NCBI GenBank assembly: GCA_003225455.1 | Contig: QIAB01000031.1 | Span: 1-59,340 of the forward strand | DNA from: Acidobacteriota bacterium | GTDB lineage: Bacteria > Acidobacteriota > Terriglobia > Terriglobales > Acidobacteriaceae | DNA length: 59,340 nt | Direction of reading: 5' to 3' | Shown: one piece after another, positions 36,827 through 45,556 of the stretch | Layout of the letters: every line of letters begins with the position of its first letter | How positions within the stretch are numbered: the stretch's first letter is position 1 | The notes under the pieces: model-generated | The model's input: the letters and a program-made list of their open reading frames with translations, nothing else | Databases searched by the model: none | Told to the model about the DNA's origin: nothing | Translations under genes and position numbers: made by a program

Positions 36827-37366
36827 ATGCCGGTCAGGAATGAAACTTCAACCCGCTTCATGGATGAGATCCGCATCATCCCGCCGTGGGGATACGCCGT
36901 CGCGTCTCTAGGCTATGTGGCGGCGGCAGCAGCCGCGGTGTTTGCCACTCTCACGAACAAGACTGGTGAGCCTTTTTATAGGCCGGCGGTGCTCGTGCCG
37001 CTCGCCATCGCCGGAGGAACTGCGATGGCGTGTTACCTCCTCCTCATCGTCTACATCAACCGCGACGCCGCTCGCCGCGGCATGAGCCGTCTTGCCTGGA
37101 CGCTGCTGGCAATTTTCATCCCCCACGCGCTCGGCGTCGTCTTGTATTTCGTTCTGCGGAAACCACGTACCTTGAACTGTCCGCAATGCAGCGCCGTCGT
37201 CGAACCTGGGTTTGCCTTTTGTCCTCGTTGCCAGTGCCGATTGAATGCCGTCTGTCCGCAGTGCCAGCGTGGCGTGAATGCCAGTGACAAATTTTGCCCG
37301 TATTGCGGTCGCGACCTTGGGATGGGTGGCAACGCCGTTTCCGTGCCAGTTCCCCGTCAAAGCTGA
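36827..37366 (+). CDS. Membrane protein with double zinc ribbon
   Basis: 179 residues. Three hydrophobic segments (about 20-40, 55-75, 88-110), then a C-terminal double zinc ribbon with CPQC, CPRC, CPQC and CPYCG pairs. It follows the ECF/zf-HC2 pair by 58 bases on the same strand and likely belongs to the same operon. The zinc ribbons are cytoplasmic by topology; function unknown. Confidence 0.82.
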   Translation: MPVRNETSTRFMDEIRIIPPWGYAVASLGYVAAAAAAVFATLTNKTGEPFYRPAVLVPLAIAGGTAMACYLLLIVYINRDAARRGMSRLAWTLLAIFIPHALGVVLYFVLRKPRTLNCPQCSAVVEPGFAFCPRCQCRLNAVCPQCQRGVNASDKFCPYCGRDLGMGGNAVSVPVPRQS

Positions 37367-37427
37367 GGAAGCAACCGCTTTTAGGCTTTCCTTGGGATTG
37401 CTGTTGCAAAATCCTGGAAGGAACCTG

Positions 37428-38429
37428 ATGAAAGCTATCGTTTATCACAACTACGGTCCACCCGATGTTCTTCAATGTGGAGAAACCGAAAAGCCTGTTC
37501 CCAAGGACAACGCAGTTTTGATAAGAGTTCGTGCGGCGTCCGTCAATCCACTTGACGGGGGCTTAGTGAAAGGCGGCGGTCGCATAGTGACCGGACTGCG
37601 CAAACCAAAGATCACACGACTGGGCGTTGATGTGGCCGGCCAGGTTGAAGCGGTCGGCAGGAACGTAACCCAGTTCAAACCAGGCGACGAGGTGTTCGGC
37701 GTGTGTATCCGTGACCCGCAAGGTTCGGGTGTCAGAGTCTGGATCCCCCAGGGGGCCTTCGCGGACTATGCATGTGTTCCCGAGTCCGTATTGGTCATGA
37801 AGCCGGATAACGTGACGTTTGAGCAAGCGGCTTCTGCACCGGTGGCGGCATTCACCGCATTGCAGGGTCTTCGCGACAAGGGACAGGTTCAGCCGGGACA
37901 GAAGGTCTTGATCAACGGTGCGGCGGGAGGCGTGGGTACGTTCGCTGTGCAGATTGCCAAATCGCTCGGCGCAGAAGTCACCGGCGTATGCAGTACGAGG
38001 AATGTGGACATGGTCCGATCCATCGGCGCAGATCACGTCATTGATTACACCCAGCAGGATTTCACCAAACCTGGGCAACGTTATGATCTGATTTTCGACT
38101 GCGTTGGGAACCATTCGTTGTCAGCATGCAGGCGTGTCTTAAATCCTAAGGGGATATTGATCATGGCCGGAGATCTGAGCGGTCGGGGTATGACCGGTCT
38201 TTTGGCACGTTTGATAACAGCGCTTGTGCTGTCACGGTTCGTTAGTCAGAAGCTGGTCACGTTTCTGGCGAGACCGAGCAAAGAGGACCTGACCATCATG
38301 CGCGAGCTTATGGCAACCGGAAAGGTAACTCCGGTCATCGACAGGCGTTACAAGTTGAGTGAGGTGCCCGAGGCTGTCCGGTACCTGGAAGAACGACACG
38401 CTCGCGGAAAGGTAGTAATCACTTTATGA
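37428..38429 (+). CDS. NAD(P)-dependent alcohol dehydrogenase/quinone reductase (MDR)
   Basis: 333 residues of the zinc-free zeta-crystallin-like MDR group: MKAIVYHNYGPPDVLQ, VRAASVNPLDGGLVKG, GVDVAGQVEAVGRNVTQFK, and the NADPH motif VLINGAAGGVGTFAVQIAKS. ATG at 37428 has GGAAGGAAC upstream. The longer frame from 37278 overlaps the zinc-ribbon gene and is rejected. Substrate unknown. Confidence 0.9.
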   Translation: MKAIVYHNYGPPDVLQCGETEKPVPKDNAVLIRVRAASVNPLDGGLVKGGGRIVTGLRKPKITRLGVDVAGQVEAVGRNVTQFKPGDEVFGVCIRDPQGSGVRVWIPQGAFADYACVPESVLVMKPDNVTFEQAASAPVAAFTALQGLRDKGQVQPGQKVLINGAAGGVGTFAVQIAKSLGAEVTGVCSTRNVDMVRSIGADHVIDYTQQDFTKPGQRYDLIFDCVGNHSLSACRRVLNPKGILIMAGDLSGRGMTGLLARLITALVLSRFVSQKLVTFLARPSKEDLTIMRELMATGKVTPVIDRRYKLSEVPEAVRYLEERHARGKVVITL

Positions 38430-38598
38430 CAGACATAGATCTACGAACGATCGTAACCGTTACCCAAATACATCCTGCATACTCGGCCTCCAGGCAAAGT
38501 AGCAAGGTAAAGCTTCACCAGGAAGGAGCCTTCTTTAGGCCCACCACCAAATCAAAGCTACGTCGCCCATACATTCCTCCCGCACACAGGTCCCATTT

Positions 38599-39798
38599 TC
38601 AATGGTGGTGAAAACTGGAGTCAAAGGTCAGGATTACTCCTAAAGCCAAGAGATGTTGTGCTGGCTTCAGACCAGGAACTCCAGGCCGCACATCGCCATC
38701 ATTAAAAAATCCGCCACCAGGTCCGCGCGAATCATCCCAGCGATGTTCAAGCCGCACGATGACATTTGCTTGCCGATAGGGAATGCGGTACTCGATCGTG
38801 TTGGTCACAGCTTTAACGGTCTGGGAGAATCCGGTCCAGCGGCCGTTACGATCCCAAGCGACTTCAGGACGCACGGTCGCGCTCCAGTGTTTGTCGACTA
38901 TCCAGTGCATCGGCATCTGAGCTGACATCCACAGAGCGCGCGGATTTCCGGCCACAGCAACTTTTTCTTCTGAAACCTGGTACTCGAACGCAACGGTAGC
39001 CGGATCTCGCTTCCACTCCACAATGCTGTCGGACAGGAATCGCCAAAACTGGAGTGAGGTTCCCGAGTGGTGCGGCCCGTAGAGGACCGTCTGTTTCATG
39101 CTCAAGCGCTCGTTCGGCTTGTAAGCAACCTGGCCGCCGGAACTCGGGACATCGTTCGCGTGCGCGAGGTGCCAATAACCGCTGATCACAAATAACGTCC
39201 CGGTCAGCCTTGTGGTAAGCGGATATTGAGCATTCACGCCCAACATCAGATACGGCGTGAAATCAGCCCCCCACGGACGCGTGTAATTGAAGTTGTCTTT
39301 GGCGTAGAGCGAGTCGTAACCGATGAAGCTGCTGAAGATTCCGCCTTGTATGGTCAGTCCCTTTCCTATCGGGGCAAGGTAGGAAATGTCAGTGGGGCCG
39401 AGATGCCGTAACCACTTGGCGCCGTCAAGATTCGGTGCGGTGGCAGAAAATCCGAAAACCTCTGAGTCCTTGCCTGCTTGCAAGGTTATCTCAGTCCCCC
39501 AGCGCGAGCTATCCGACGGCGTTTTTCTCAGATAAAGAGCGGTCATATTCAAATCCGCCTCGTTTACGTGAAATGTCGTGCCTCGGCTGCGGAACAGGTG
39601 ATTCGCGGGATAATTAAAATCGTGCATGTATCCAGCATCAATGAATCCGCCGTATTGCCATGTTGACTGCGCTGAGGAACCCGATTCCTCCGGAAGCGCG
39701 GCCGGAACCTGTCCCATCGCGAACCTATCGGCGAACGACATGACAATCATGACAAGCAGCAGTGAGTTCGTTCTGGCGATCCTGCCCCCGGTTCGCAT
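38599..39798 (-). CDS. BBP2-type outer membrane beta-barrel porin
   Basis: 399 residues. Signal peptide (NSLLLVMIVMSFADRFAMGQ), then a beta-barrel with alternating aromatic strands (WQYGGFIDAGYMHDFNYPAN, TFHVNEADLNMTALYLRK, ANVIVRLEHRWDDSRGPGGG) and a C-terminal aromatic strand. The pattern (GFIDAGYxxDFNxPxNH, FxLNQA-like region) is that of the BBP2/OmpL-like porin family, often found by potassium transport genes. Directly upstream lies a candidate KdpE site (39875-39900). Confidence 0.8.
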   Translation of the reverse strand: MRTGGRIARTNSLLLVMIVMSFADRFAMGQVPAALPEESGSSAQSTWQYGGFIDAGYMHDFNYPANHLFRSRGTTFHVNEADLNMTALYLRKTPSDSSRWGTEITLQAGKDSEVFGFSATAPNLDGAKWLRHLGPTDISYLAPIGKGLTIQGGIFSSFIGYDSLYAKDNFNYTRPWGADFTPYLMLGVNAQYPLTTRLTGTLFVISGYWHLAHANDVPSSGGQVAYKPNERLSMKQTVLYGPHHSGTSLQFWRFLSDSIVEWKRDPATVAFEYQVSEEKVAVAGNPRALWMSAQMPMHWIVDKHWSATVRPEVAWDRNGRWTGFSQTVKAVTNTIEYRIPYRQANVIVRLEHRWDDSRGPGGGFFNDGDVRPGVPGLKPAQHLLALGVILTFDSSFHHH

Positions 39799-39874
39799 CG
39801 CTCCTTCGCCGCTCTTTTAGCGCGATTCTGATGAGCCTATTGCTAACGGTGCGAACTGTCACTTGATCGGAGGT

Positions 39875-39900
39875 CATTTTTACGAACTTTTTATAACTTT
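39875..39900. promoter_or_regulatory. Candidate KdpE operator upstream of the porin
   Basis: Two tandem 11-bp units, TTTACGAACTT and TTTATAACTTT, lie about 80 bases before the porin start, at the end of the one-TM gene. The unit and 11-bp period match those at 40151-40177 and 42691-42723. Confidence 0.5.
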
Positions 39901-40110
39901 CGCGGCCCATCTTTGCGCTACCGGTCTCCGATTAACGATCTCGCTGAATGGTGATGCATTCCAACGGGAATGACGCCCGGCACGCGTTCTCCTCCCATCC
40001 AAGGAAAGAGCGATTAGGAACCAAATCATGAATCCGGCACCGAGGAGACACACCACGGCGAGCGATATACGTTCCGTATTGGCGATCAAATTCATTTCGA
40101 GAGCCTGCAT
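39880..40110 (-). CDS. Single-pass membrane protein
   Basis: 76 residues with one membrane segment (ISLAVVCLLGAGFMIWFLIA) and a basic cytoplasmic tail. It is between the porin and kdpE on the same strand. Size and position recall small Kdp-associated membrane peptides but there is no sequence basis to call it KdpF. A start at 40095 (MNLIANTERIS) is equally likely. Confidence 0.55.
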   Translation of the reverse strand: MQALEMNLIANTERISLAVVCLLGAGFMIWFLIALSLDGRRTRAGRHSRWNASPFSEIVNRRPVAQRWAAKVIKSS

Positions 40111-40150
40111 GCCGAGTGCTATTCAACACGAGACGGCATAAAGGCCGAGT

Positions 40151-40177
40151 AAAAAGTTCATAAAGAATTTCTAAACG
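40151..40177. promoter_or_regulatory. Candidate KdpE operator upstream of the one-TM gene
   Basis: On the minus strand three adjacent 11-mers read TTTAGAAATTC, TTTATGAACTT, TTTACTCGGCC, about 40 bases before the gene start. The period of 11 bp is that expected for a dimeric OmpR-family regulator. Confidence 0.5.
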
Positions 40178-40339
40178 TGAACCATCCGCTTACGAATTCT
40201 TCATGCGCAATATGCGTCTGCGCCTTCTTGGTTCAAACGAGAGTCGCGGGACTTACCCGTGTCTAAAAAAGAACAGGACGGGGCACCTTCAGCAGCAGGT
40301 GTGAATTGTGGTTGGAAGGATAGCGAGGCAGTTGTAAGT

Positions 40340-41044
40340 TCAGTCCCCCGGTTCAAAGCGATAGCCCACCCAGGGTTCAGTAATGATGTAATGTGCAGCG
40401 TTCTCGTCGGGTTCGAGCTTCTTGCGTAAATGTCCCACGAATACGCGTAGGTATTCTGGCTGTTCTATGCTGTTTTGGCCCCAGACAGCCCCAAGCAGAG
40501 CACGGTGGGTTATCACCTTTCCCGGGTGCCTCGCCAAGTAGACCAGAAGATCGAATTCCTTGGGAGTGAGCCGAATCTCGCGATCTTTCACTTGAACCGT
40601 GCGACCAGGGATATCGATGCGAAAATCGCCTACCTCAACGAGTGCGGTCTCTTGTTGTTGCGGTGCCGAAGCTCGTCGCAGTGCCGCACGTACTCGTGCC
40701 AACAGTTCGTTAACACTGAAGGGCTTTGTGATGTAATCGTCGGCTCCGGCATCAAGCGCCTCCACCTTGATAGCCTCCTCACCCTTCACTGACAGCACGA
40801 TAATTGGAACACGCGACTGGGTCCGAACGTGGCGGCAGAGTTCAAGGCCGTCCACGTTCGGCATACGAAGGTCCGTGACGATCAAATCCGGCGTCCAGTC
40901 TTTCATGAGCTGAAGCGCTTCCTCGCCATCCGATGCGGTTCGAATTCCGTACCCTTGGCTGGACAGGGTTGTTTTCAGGACGCGGATGATTTGCGCCTCA
41001 TCGTCGACCACAAGGATATTCGGTTTGAGCTCTGAATTGGCCAT
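40340..41044 (-). CDS. kdpE: KdpE-like OmpR-family response regulator
   Basis: 234 residues. Receiver domain with the phospho-acceptor Asp at residue 58 (DLIVTDLRMP) and the switch Lys in DYITKPF; then a winged-helix DNA-binding domain: LTPKEFDLLVYLARHPGKVI, LLGAVWGQNSIEQPEYLRVF, and the family-typical ITEPWVGYRF. Agreement with KdpE is strong in the C-terminus. ATG at 41044 chosen; 41113 would add 23 residues. Divergent from the kinase gene; the two form a two-component pair. Confidence 0.88.
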   Translation of the reverse strand: MANSELKPNILVVDDEAQIIRVLKTTLSSQGYGIRTASDGEEALQLMKDWTPDLIVTDLRMPNVDGLELCRHVRTQSRVPIIVLSVKGEEAIKVEALDAGADDYITKPFSVNELLARVRAALRRASAPQQQETALVEVGDFRIDIPGRTVQVKDREIRLTPKEFDLLVYLARHPGKVITHRALLGAVWGQNSIEQPEYLRVFVGHLRKKLEPDENAAHYIITEPWVGYRFEPGD

Positions 41045-41168
41045 TCGCGCTTCACTTGTTTGTTTCCTCAGCGGTGTTGTTTCTTCCAACCACTGCTCAG
41101 GTGTCTTCGGCATGGTGTGTATTATCCTCAGTCACCAATCACAAATCGAATAGACTACAGTCTCTCGC

Positions 41169-42611
41169 ATGAAACGATCGATGGACAATTCGATCCTACG
41201 CTTTGCTGCGTCGACCGCGATTGTGTCAGCTATCGTTGTTCTGTACTTTCGATGGCTGCACGTGAATCCGACAACTGTCGGATTCAGCCTGTTGCTGGCT
41301 ATTTTGCTGATCTCCGCCGCCTGGGGCCTGCGCTACGCAATTTTCACAGCAATCGTTGCCACAGTAGGTTACAACTATTTCTTTTTGCCGCCACTGTTCA
41401 GATTCACGATTGCCGATCCACAAAACTGGATAGCTCTCTTTGCCTTCCTGGTTACGGCGGTAGTGGCCAGCCAACTTTCGGAACGCGCACGCCGCGGGAC
41501 TGTGTATGCCGACCAGCGTCGGCGCGAAGTCGAAAGGCTCTATGCCTTTAGCCAACAGTTGTGGCTCAGCGAAAACGTGTTCGAGCTGCTGAATATCATT
41601 CCCAAACACATCGTAGACTCCTTCAATGTCAGCGGAGCGGCAGTTTTCCTCGAAGGCAAGCAAGAGGCCTATTTTTTCGATGAGGTCAGCCGATCTTTGT
41701 TTCCGATCGATCAACTGAAGGCCATCAGCGATCGGGGAGAGCCGGTGCTCGACCGGGAACATAGGATCTGCTACATGCCTTTGCGAATGGGGGCGCGATC
41801 GGTCGGTACCCTGGGCTTAGCTGGTTGCGATCTTTCTCGTGAAAGCTTGGAAGCGATTGGCAGCTTGGTGGCGATCTCAATCGAGCGTGCGAATACCGTC
41901 GAAAAACTGACCCGCAGCGAAGCTGCACGGGAGAGTGATCGTTTGCGGTCAGTCCTGCTGGACTCGGTCACCCACGAGTTCCGAACGCCGTTGACCGCAA
42001 TCAAGGCATCCGCAGAAACGCTGCTGTCCGACATTGAGCTGGAAAAGCCACAGCGCGAAGACCTCCTGCAAGTCATCAATGAAGAAAGCGACAGGCTTAA
42101 CCGGCTTGTGGGAGAAGCCGGAGAAGTAGCGCAACTCGATTCACATCAGCTTCAGTTTCGCTTTGAGACAGACCAGATTCGGGAAGCCATTGATGCTGCC
42201 ATCAAGACCTCACAATCGGCACTGCGCCACCATCCTATCGAAGTCAAAATTCCGCAGAACCTTCCGCCAGTGCGCATGGATCGTGAACGCATTACTGAAG
42301 TGATAATCCACCTGCTGGACAACACAGGTAAGTACTCCTCGCCGGACACTCCGATTCACATCACCGCCGAGGTGCGAGATTCTGAAGTGGTCACAAGCGT
42401 CGCAGATCACGGTCCCGGGATAGAAGAAATGGAGCAAGAGATGATCTTCGATAAATTTTATCGGGGACGGAATCAGCGCATGATGATCCAGGGTACTGGA
42501 ATGGGATTGGCGATCGCCAAAGCGATCATCGAGCTACACGGTGGAAAGATCGGAGTCACAAGCCAACTGGGCCGAGGATCACTCTTCTATTTTTCCCTAC
42601 CTATGGCATAA
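41169..42611 (+). CDS. KdpD-like sensor histidine kinase, short form
   Basis: 480 residues. Four membrane helices of a DUF4118 (KdpD) type: about 8-100. Then a GAF-like region (about 115-245), HisKA with the phosphorylated His 269 (VTHEFRTPL) and a HATPase domain (LLDNTGKYSSPD, GPGIEEMEQE, GTGMGLAIAK). The N-terminal KdpD and UspA domains of the classical ~900-residue kinase are absent. Divergent from kdpE by about 55-125 bases, an unusual order for kdpDE. Confidence 0.88.
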   Translation: MKRSMDNSILRFAASTAIVSAIVVLYFRWLHVNPTTVGFSLLLAILLISAAWGLRYAIFTAIVATVGYNYFFLPPLFRFTIADPQNWIALFAFLVTAVVASQLSERARRGTVYADQRRREVERLYAFSQQLWLSENVFELLNIIPKHIVDSFNVSGAAVFLEGKQEAYFFDEVSRSLFPIDQLKAISDRGEPVLDREHRICYMPLRMGARSVGTLGLAGCDLSRESLEAIGSLVAISIERANTVEKLTRSEAARESDRLRSVLLDSVTHEFRTPLTAIKASAETLLSDIELEKPQREDLLQVINEESDRLNRLVGEAGEVAQLDSHQLQFRFETDQIREAIDAAIKTSQSALRHHPIEVKIPQNLPPVRMDRERITEVIIHLLDNTGKYSSPDTPIHITAEVRDSEVVTSVADHGPGIEEMEQEMIFDKFYRGRNQRMMIQGTGMGLAIAKAIIELHGGKIGVTSQLGRGSLFYFSLPMA

Positions 42612-42918
42612 GGCCCTCTTTTCACCCCGCTCCCGACCTTGCCTCTCGTAAAGAGCTGCTCTGACGCCATCGGTTCTGTTCTGCTAGAGCTTTTATAAAA
42701 TCTTTACGAAATCTTTAGTAAATTTTCATCTGTTCGCCCGTCAGCTCATCGGTCTTGTAAGGAGAGCATCAGCGAGGCACGATCCATTTAGGATATCGGG
42801 TTCCCGGCACGCCGTAGTCAGAGACACGGTCGGCGCAATATTGTCGTTTCTTCAGGACAGCTTGTGGTGAGACCGAGAGGAAACGGACAGGTTTGGTCTG
42901 GGAATTGAGAGACCGTAC
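42612..42918 (+). other. Regulatory spacer before the KUP/KimA-like gene
   Basis: No gene is seen in this 307-base gap. It holds the AT-rich operator candidate at 42691-42723 in otherwise GC-rich DNA. I looked for a ydaO-type c-di-AMP riboswitch and did not find its conserved core. About 190 bases separate the operator from the start codon, so a long leader RNA is possible. Confidence 0.5.
42691..42730 (+). promoter_or_regulatory. Candidate KdpE operator upstream of the transporter
   Basis: Three tandem 11-mers: TTTATAAAATC, TTTACGAAATC, TTTAGTAAATT (42692-42724). This is the clearest of three such sites in the cluster; E. coli KdpE binds a site with TTTATAC and TTTACAC in a similar 11-bp phase. 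Confidence 0.6.
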
Positions 42919-45165
42919 ATGCAAAACCACCCTGGTAAGCACTCTGCGGTTGTGACCGGCGCACAACGAGTGCTGGTCGCTACAACCGCGATGCTCGCGT
43001 TTATCTCTTTTTGGCAGGCCGCGGCCGTCGTACTTAACGACATGGGTTCGTCCGCCTTCTACGCGGGCGCCATTGCGGAACACTTTGTGGGGAAAACTGC
43101 TCCTTGGTTCATTCTGGCGATCATGCTTCTCTCCTATGCGGTCCGAGCGGTCTATATCGAAAGCTCCAGCATGTTTGTGCGTGGAGGCGTATACCGCGTA
43201 GTGAAAGAGGCCATGGGCGGAACGTTGGCAAAGTTTTCGGTTTCGGCCCTGATGTTCGACTACATCCTGACCGGACCGATCAGCGGCGTATCAGCAGGGC
43301 TGTACCTCACCGGTTTGTTGAACGAACTCCTGCACCACGCCTACTCCAATTTCACCCTGCCCACGAACTGGACGGCTGCACTCTTTGCCGCTCTCGTGAC
43401 CATCTATTTCTGGTGGCAGAACATCAAGGGAATTCCCGAATCCAGCGAGAAGGCCTTACGCATCATGTATGTGACCACTGTGATGGTGGTGCTGATGATC
43501 GCCTGGTGCAGCTACACCCTCTGGGTTCGTGGAGCTCACCTTCCGCCCTGGCCGCACCTCTCGAACCTTACCTACTCGAATGATGCCTTGGGCTGGCTGC
43601 GCCACACCTCGTTGCCGTACACCGTCGGACTGATCGGCATTTTGATTGGCCTCGGCCACTCCGTTCTGGCCATGAGCGGCGAAGAGACCATGGCCCAGGT
43701 GTATCGCGAGATTGAGCACCCCAAACTACGGAACCTGGAAAAAGCCGGATTCGTCATTTTTCTTTATAGCCTGATTTTCACGGCGGGCGTGGCATTCTTC
43801 GCGGTGATGATCATCCCCGATTCGGCGCGCAACAATTTCTTCGATAACCCGATCGGCGGGTTGGCAATGTACCTCGTTGGGCCTCTATCACTTCGGCTCG
43901 CGTTCCGGGCTTTCGTGGTAGTGGTCGGTGTCTTGATGCTGGCCGGGGCAGTCAATACCGCCATCGTCGGCTCGAATGGAGTCCTGAATAGGGTCTCTGA
44001 GGATGGAATCCTTCCTCACTGGTTTCGCCACCCCCACCGTCGTTTCGGGACATCCCATCGCATCCTCAATCTTGTTGTCGGCCTTCAGCTGCTCACGATC
44101 TTCTTGAGCCGCGGCAACATTTTTGTTCTGGGCGAGGCATATGCCTTCGGCGTGATGTGGAGCTTCGCCTTGAAGGGCCTGGCTGTACTCGTGCTTCGTT
44201 ACAAGCAACCTGGGGAGCGGGAATTTCGCGTTCCCCTGAACCTGAAGGTTGGGAGTCTGGAGATTCCTCTGGGTCTTGGCTTGATCACAGTCATTCTGTT
44301 CGCCTTATGCATTATCAACCTCTTCACCAAGCAAGTGGCCACGCTTTCAGGAGTTGCTTTCACCATCATTTTCTTTGCGGTTTTCACTGCTTCGGAAAAA
44401 ATCACGAAGAAGCGTGCTACGGCCCATGCCGAACTGGATCAATTCAATTTAGAACCCGGTGCGGACCTCACTCCCGAAACACTCGGCGTCAGGCCAGGAA
44501 ACATCCTGGTTATGGTTCGGAACTACAACACGCTGCATAATCTGGGGGCAATCCTCGACCGGGTCGATCCTCGTAAACAGGACGTCGTGGTGCTCCATCT
44601 TCGATTTCTGCACGGCGTCGGTGAGTACGAATTGGCACCGGAGCAGCTCTTTAGCCTCGAAGAGCAGGTGCTCTTCACACGCTCGCTTGAGCTCGCCGAG
44701 AAAAAAGGGAAGACCATCCATCTGGCGGTCGCTGCGGCCACGGAAAAATGGGACGCTATCTTGCGCGCCGCCCAAAGCTTGCAGTCGTCCATGGTTGTTC
44801 TAGGACCTTCTCCCACCAAACCTGTTCCCGAGGAGGCTCGTACCGCCGGTCTCGCCTGGGAGCGTCTGCCTGACCCCAAGCCCCAGTTGACGCTCGAAAT
44901 TCTCTCTCCAAGCGGACAGGAACACGTTTTTTATCTGGGCCCCCACGCGCCCCGCCTCACGCCAAAGGAAATTGATCTACTGCACAGCATCTGGCTTGAA
45001 CTCAGTAATGATGTTGCTCCCGAGGAGATTCATCACCACGACATCGTCCATTTCGCTCTTGACGAGCTCAAACAGGAGCTTAGCAATACGGAACGAGAGC
45101 AAGTTCTCCGGAGGTTGTGCCAGCACCTCAAAGAAATCAACCAGCGGCGCGTACCGCCCGTTTAG
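42919..45165 (+). CDS. KUP/KimA-like potassium transporter (APC superfamily)
   Basis: 748 residues. A 12-helix APC-fold core (about 15-470) is followed by a cytoplasmic UspA-like domain (about 500-620) and a unique helical C-terminus. The first helix contains NDMGSSAFYAG: Asp 41 and Tyr 48 with the same spacing and G-S-S context as the KUP motif GDIGTSPLY, whose Asp and Tyr bind K+; KimA has the same spacing. The GEETMAQVYREIEHP loop is APC-like. Annotation pipelines would call it an amino acid permease; context (kdpE, KdpD-like kinase, operator) supports K+ uptake. Confidence 0.8.
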   Translation: MQNHPGKHSAVVTGAQRVLVATTAMLAFISFWQAAAVVLNDMGSSAFYAGAIAEHFVGKTAPWFILAIMLLSYAVRAVYIESSSMFVRGGVYRVVKEAMGGTLAKFSVSALMFDYILTGPISGVSAGLYLTGLLNELLHHAYSNFTLPTNWTAALFAALVTIYFWWQNIKGIPESSEKALRIMYVTTVMVVLMIAWCSYTLWVRGAHLPPWPHLSNLTYSNDALGWLRHTSLPYTVGLIGILIGLGHSVLAMSGEETMAQVYREIEHPKLRNLEKAGFVIFLYSLIFTAGVAFFAVMIIPDSARNNFFDNPIGGLAMYLVGPLSLRLAFRAFVVVVGVLMLAGAVNTAIVGSNGVLNRVSEDGILPHWFRHPHRRFGTSHRILNLVVGLQLLTIFLSRGNIFVLGEAYAFGVMWSFALKGLAVLVLRYKQPGEREFRVPLNLKVGSLEIPLGLGLITVILFALCIINLFTKQVATLSGVAFTIIFFAVFTASEKITKKRATAHAELDQFNLEPGADLTPETLGVRPGNILVMVRNYNTLHNLGAILDRVDPRKQDVVVLHLRFLHGVGEYELAPEQLFSLEEQVLFTRSLELAEKKGKTIHLAVAAATEKWDAILRAAQSLQSSMVVLGPSPTKPVPEEARTAGLAWERLPDPKPQLTLEILSPSGQEHVFYLGPHAPRLTPKEIDLLHSIWLELSNDVAPEEIHHHDIVHFALDELKQELSNTEREQVLRRLCQHLKEINQRRVPPV

Positions 45166-45340
45166 CTCGGGCGCGATGTTGTTTTTCAACAACTCCCGGG
45201 CGCGGTTTCAGAACCGTTGATGGCGAGGCGATGCTGGAAAAGATCGCGGAGTCGCACAAGCCTGCAAATTCCAAATGCGATTTGCCAATACTGAAAATGG
45301 TGAGCAGACTGTGGACGTGTATAAACCTCTCTGTTACATC

Positions 45341-45434
45341 TGGCGGAGAGGGAGGGATTCGAACCCTCGATACAGGTTTTAGCCCGTATAACGGTTTAGC
45401 AAACCGCCGCCTTCAGCCTCTCGGCCACCTCTCC
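45341..45434 (-). tRNA. tRNA-Ser (anticodon GCU)
   Basis: The minus strand folds as a 94-base class II tRNA: acceptor GGAGAGG paired with CCTCTCC, discriminator G and an encoded CCA end, anticodon GCT in GGTTTGCTAAACC, a long variable arm (ACGGGCTAAAACCTGT) and TTCGAATC in the T arm. All parts are intact. It stands alone between the transporter and the ECF gene. Confidence 0.95.
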
Positions 45435-45556
45435 GCGGCGTGTTTTCACGAGTCTAGCACAGTCGGCTAATTCGTCTGCTGCACGATTGCTCACCTTGGG
45501 TTCCTTTCGCCCCCTAAAATTTGTGTAACTTTGTTCGATCTGCTGCGTACTGCTTT

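Noticed and set aside
42612-42918. A c-di-AMP (ydaO) riboswitch before the KUP/KimA-like gene
   Set aside because: The conserved core could not be recognised; only the AT-rich operator candidate is supported.
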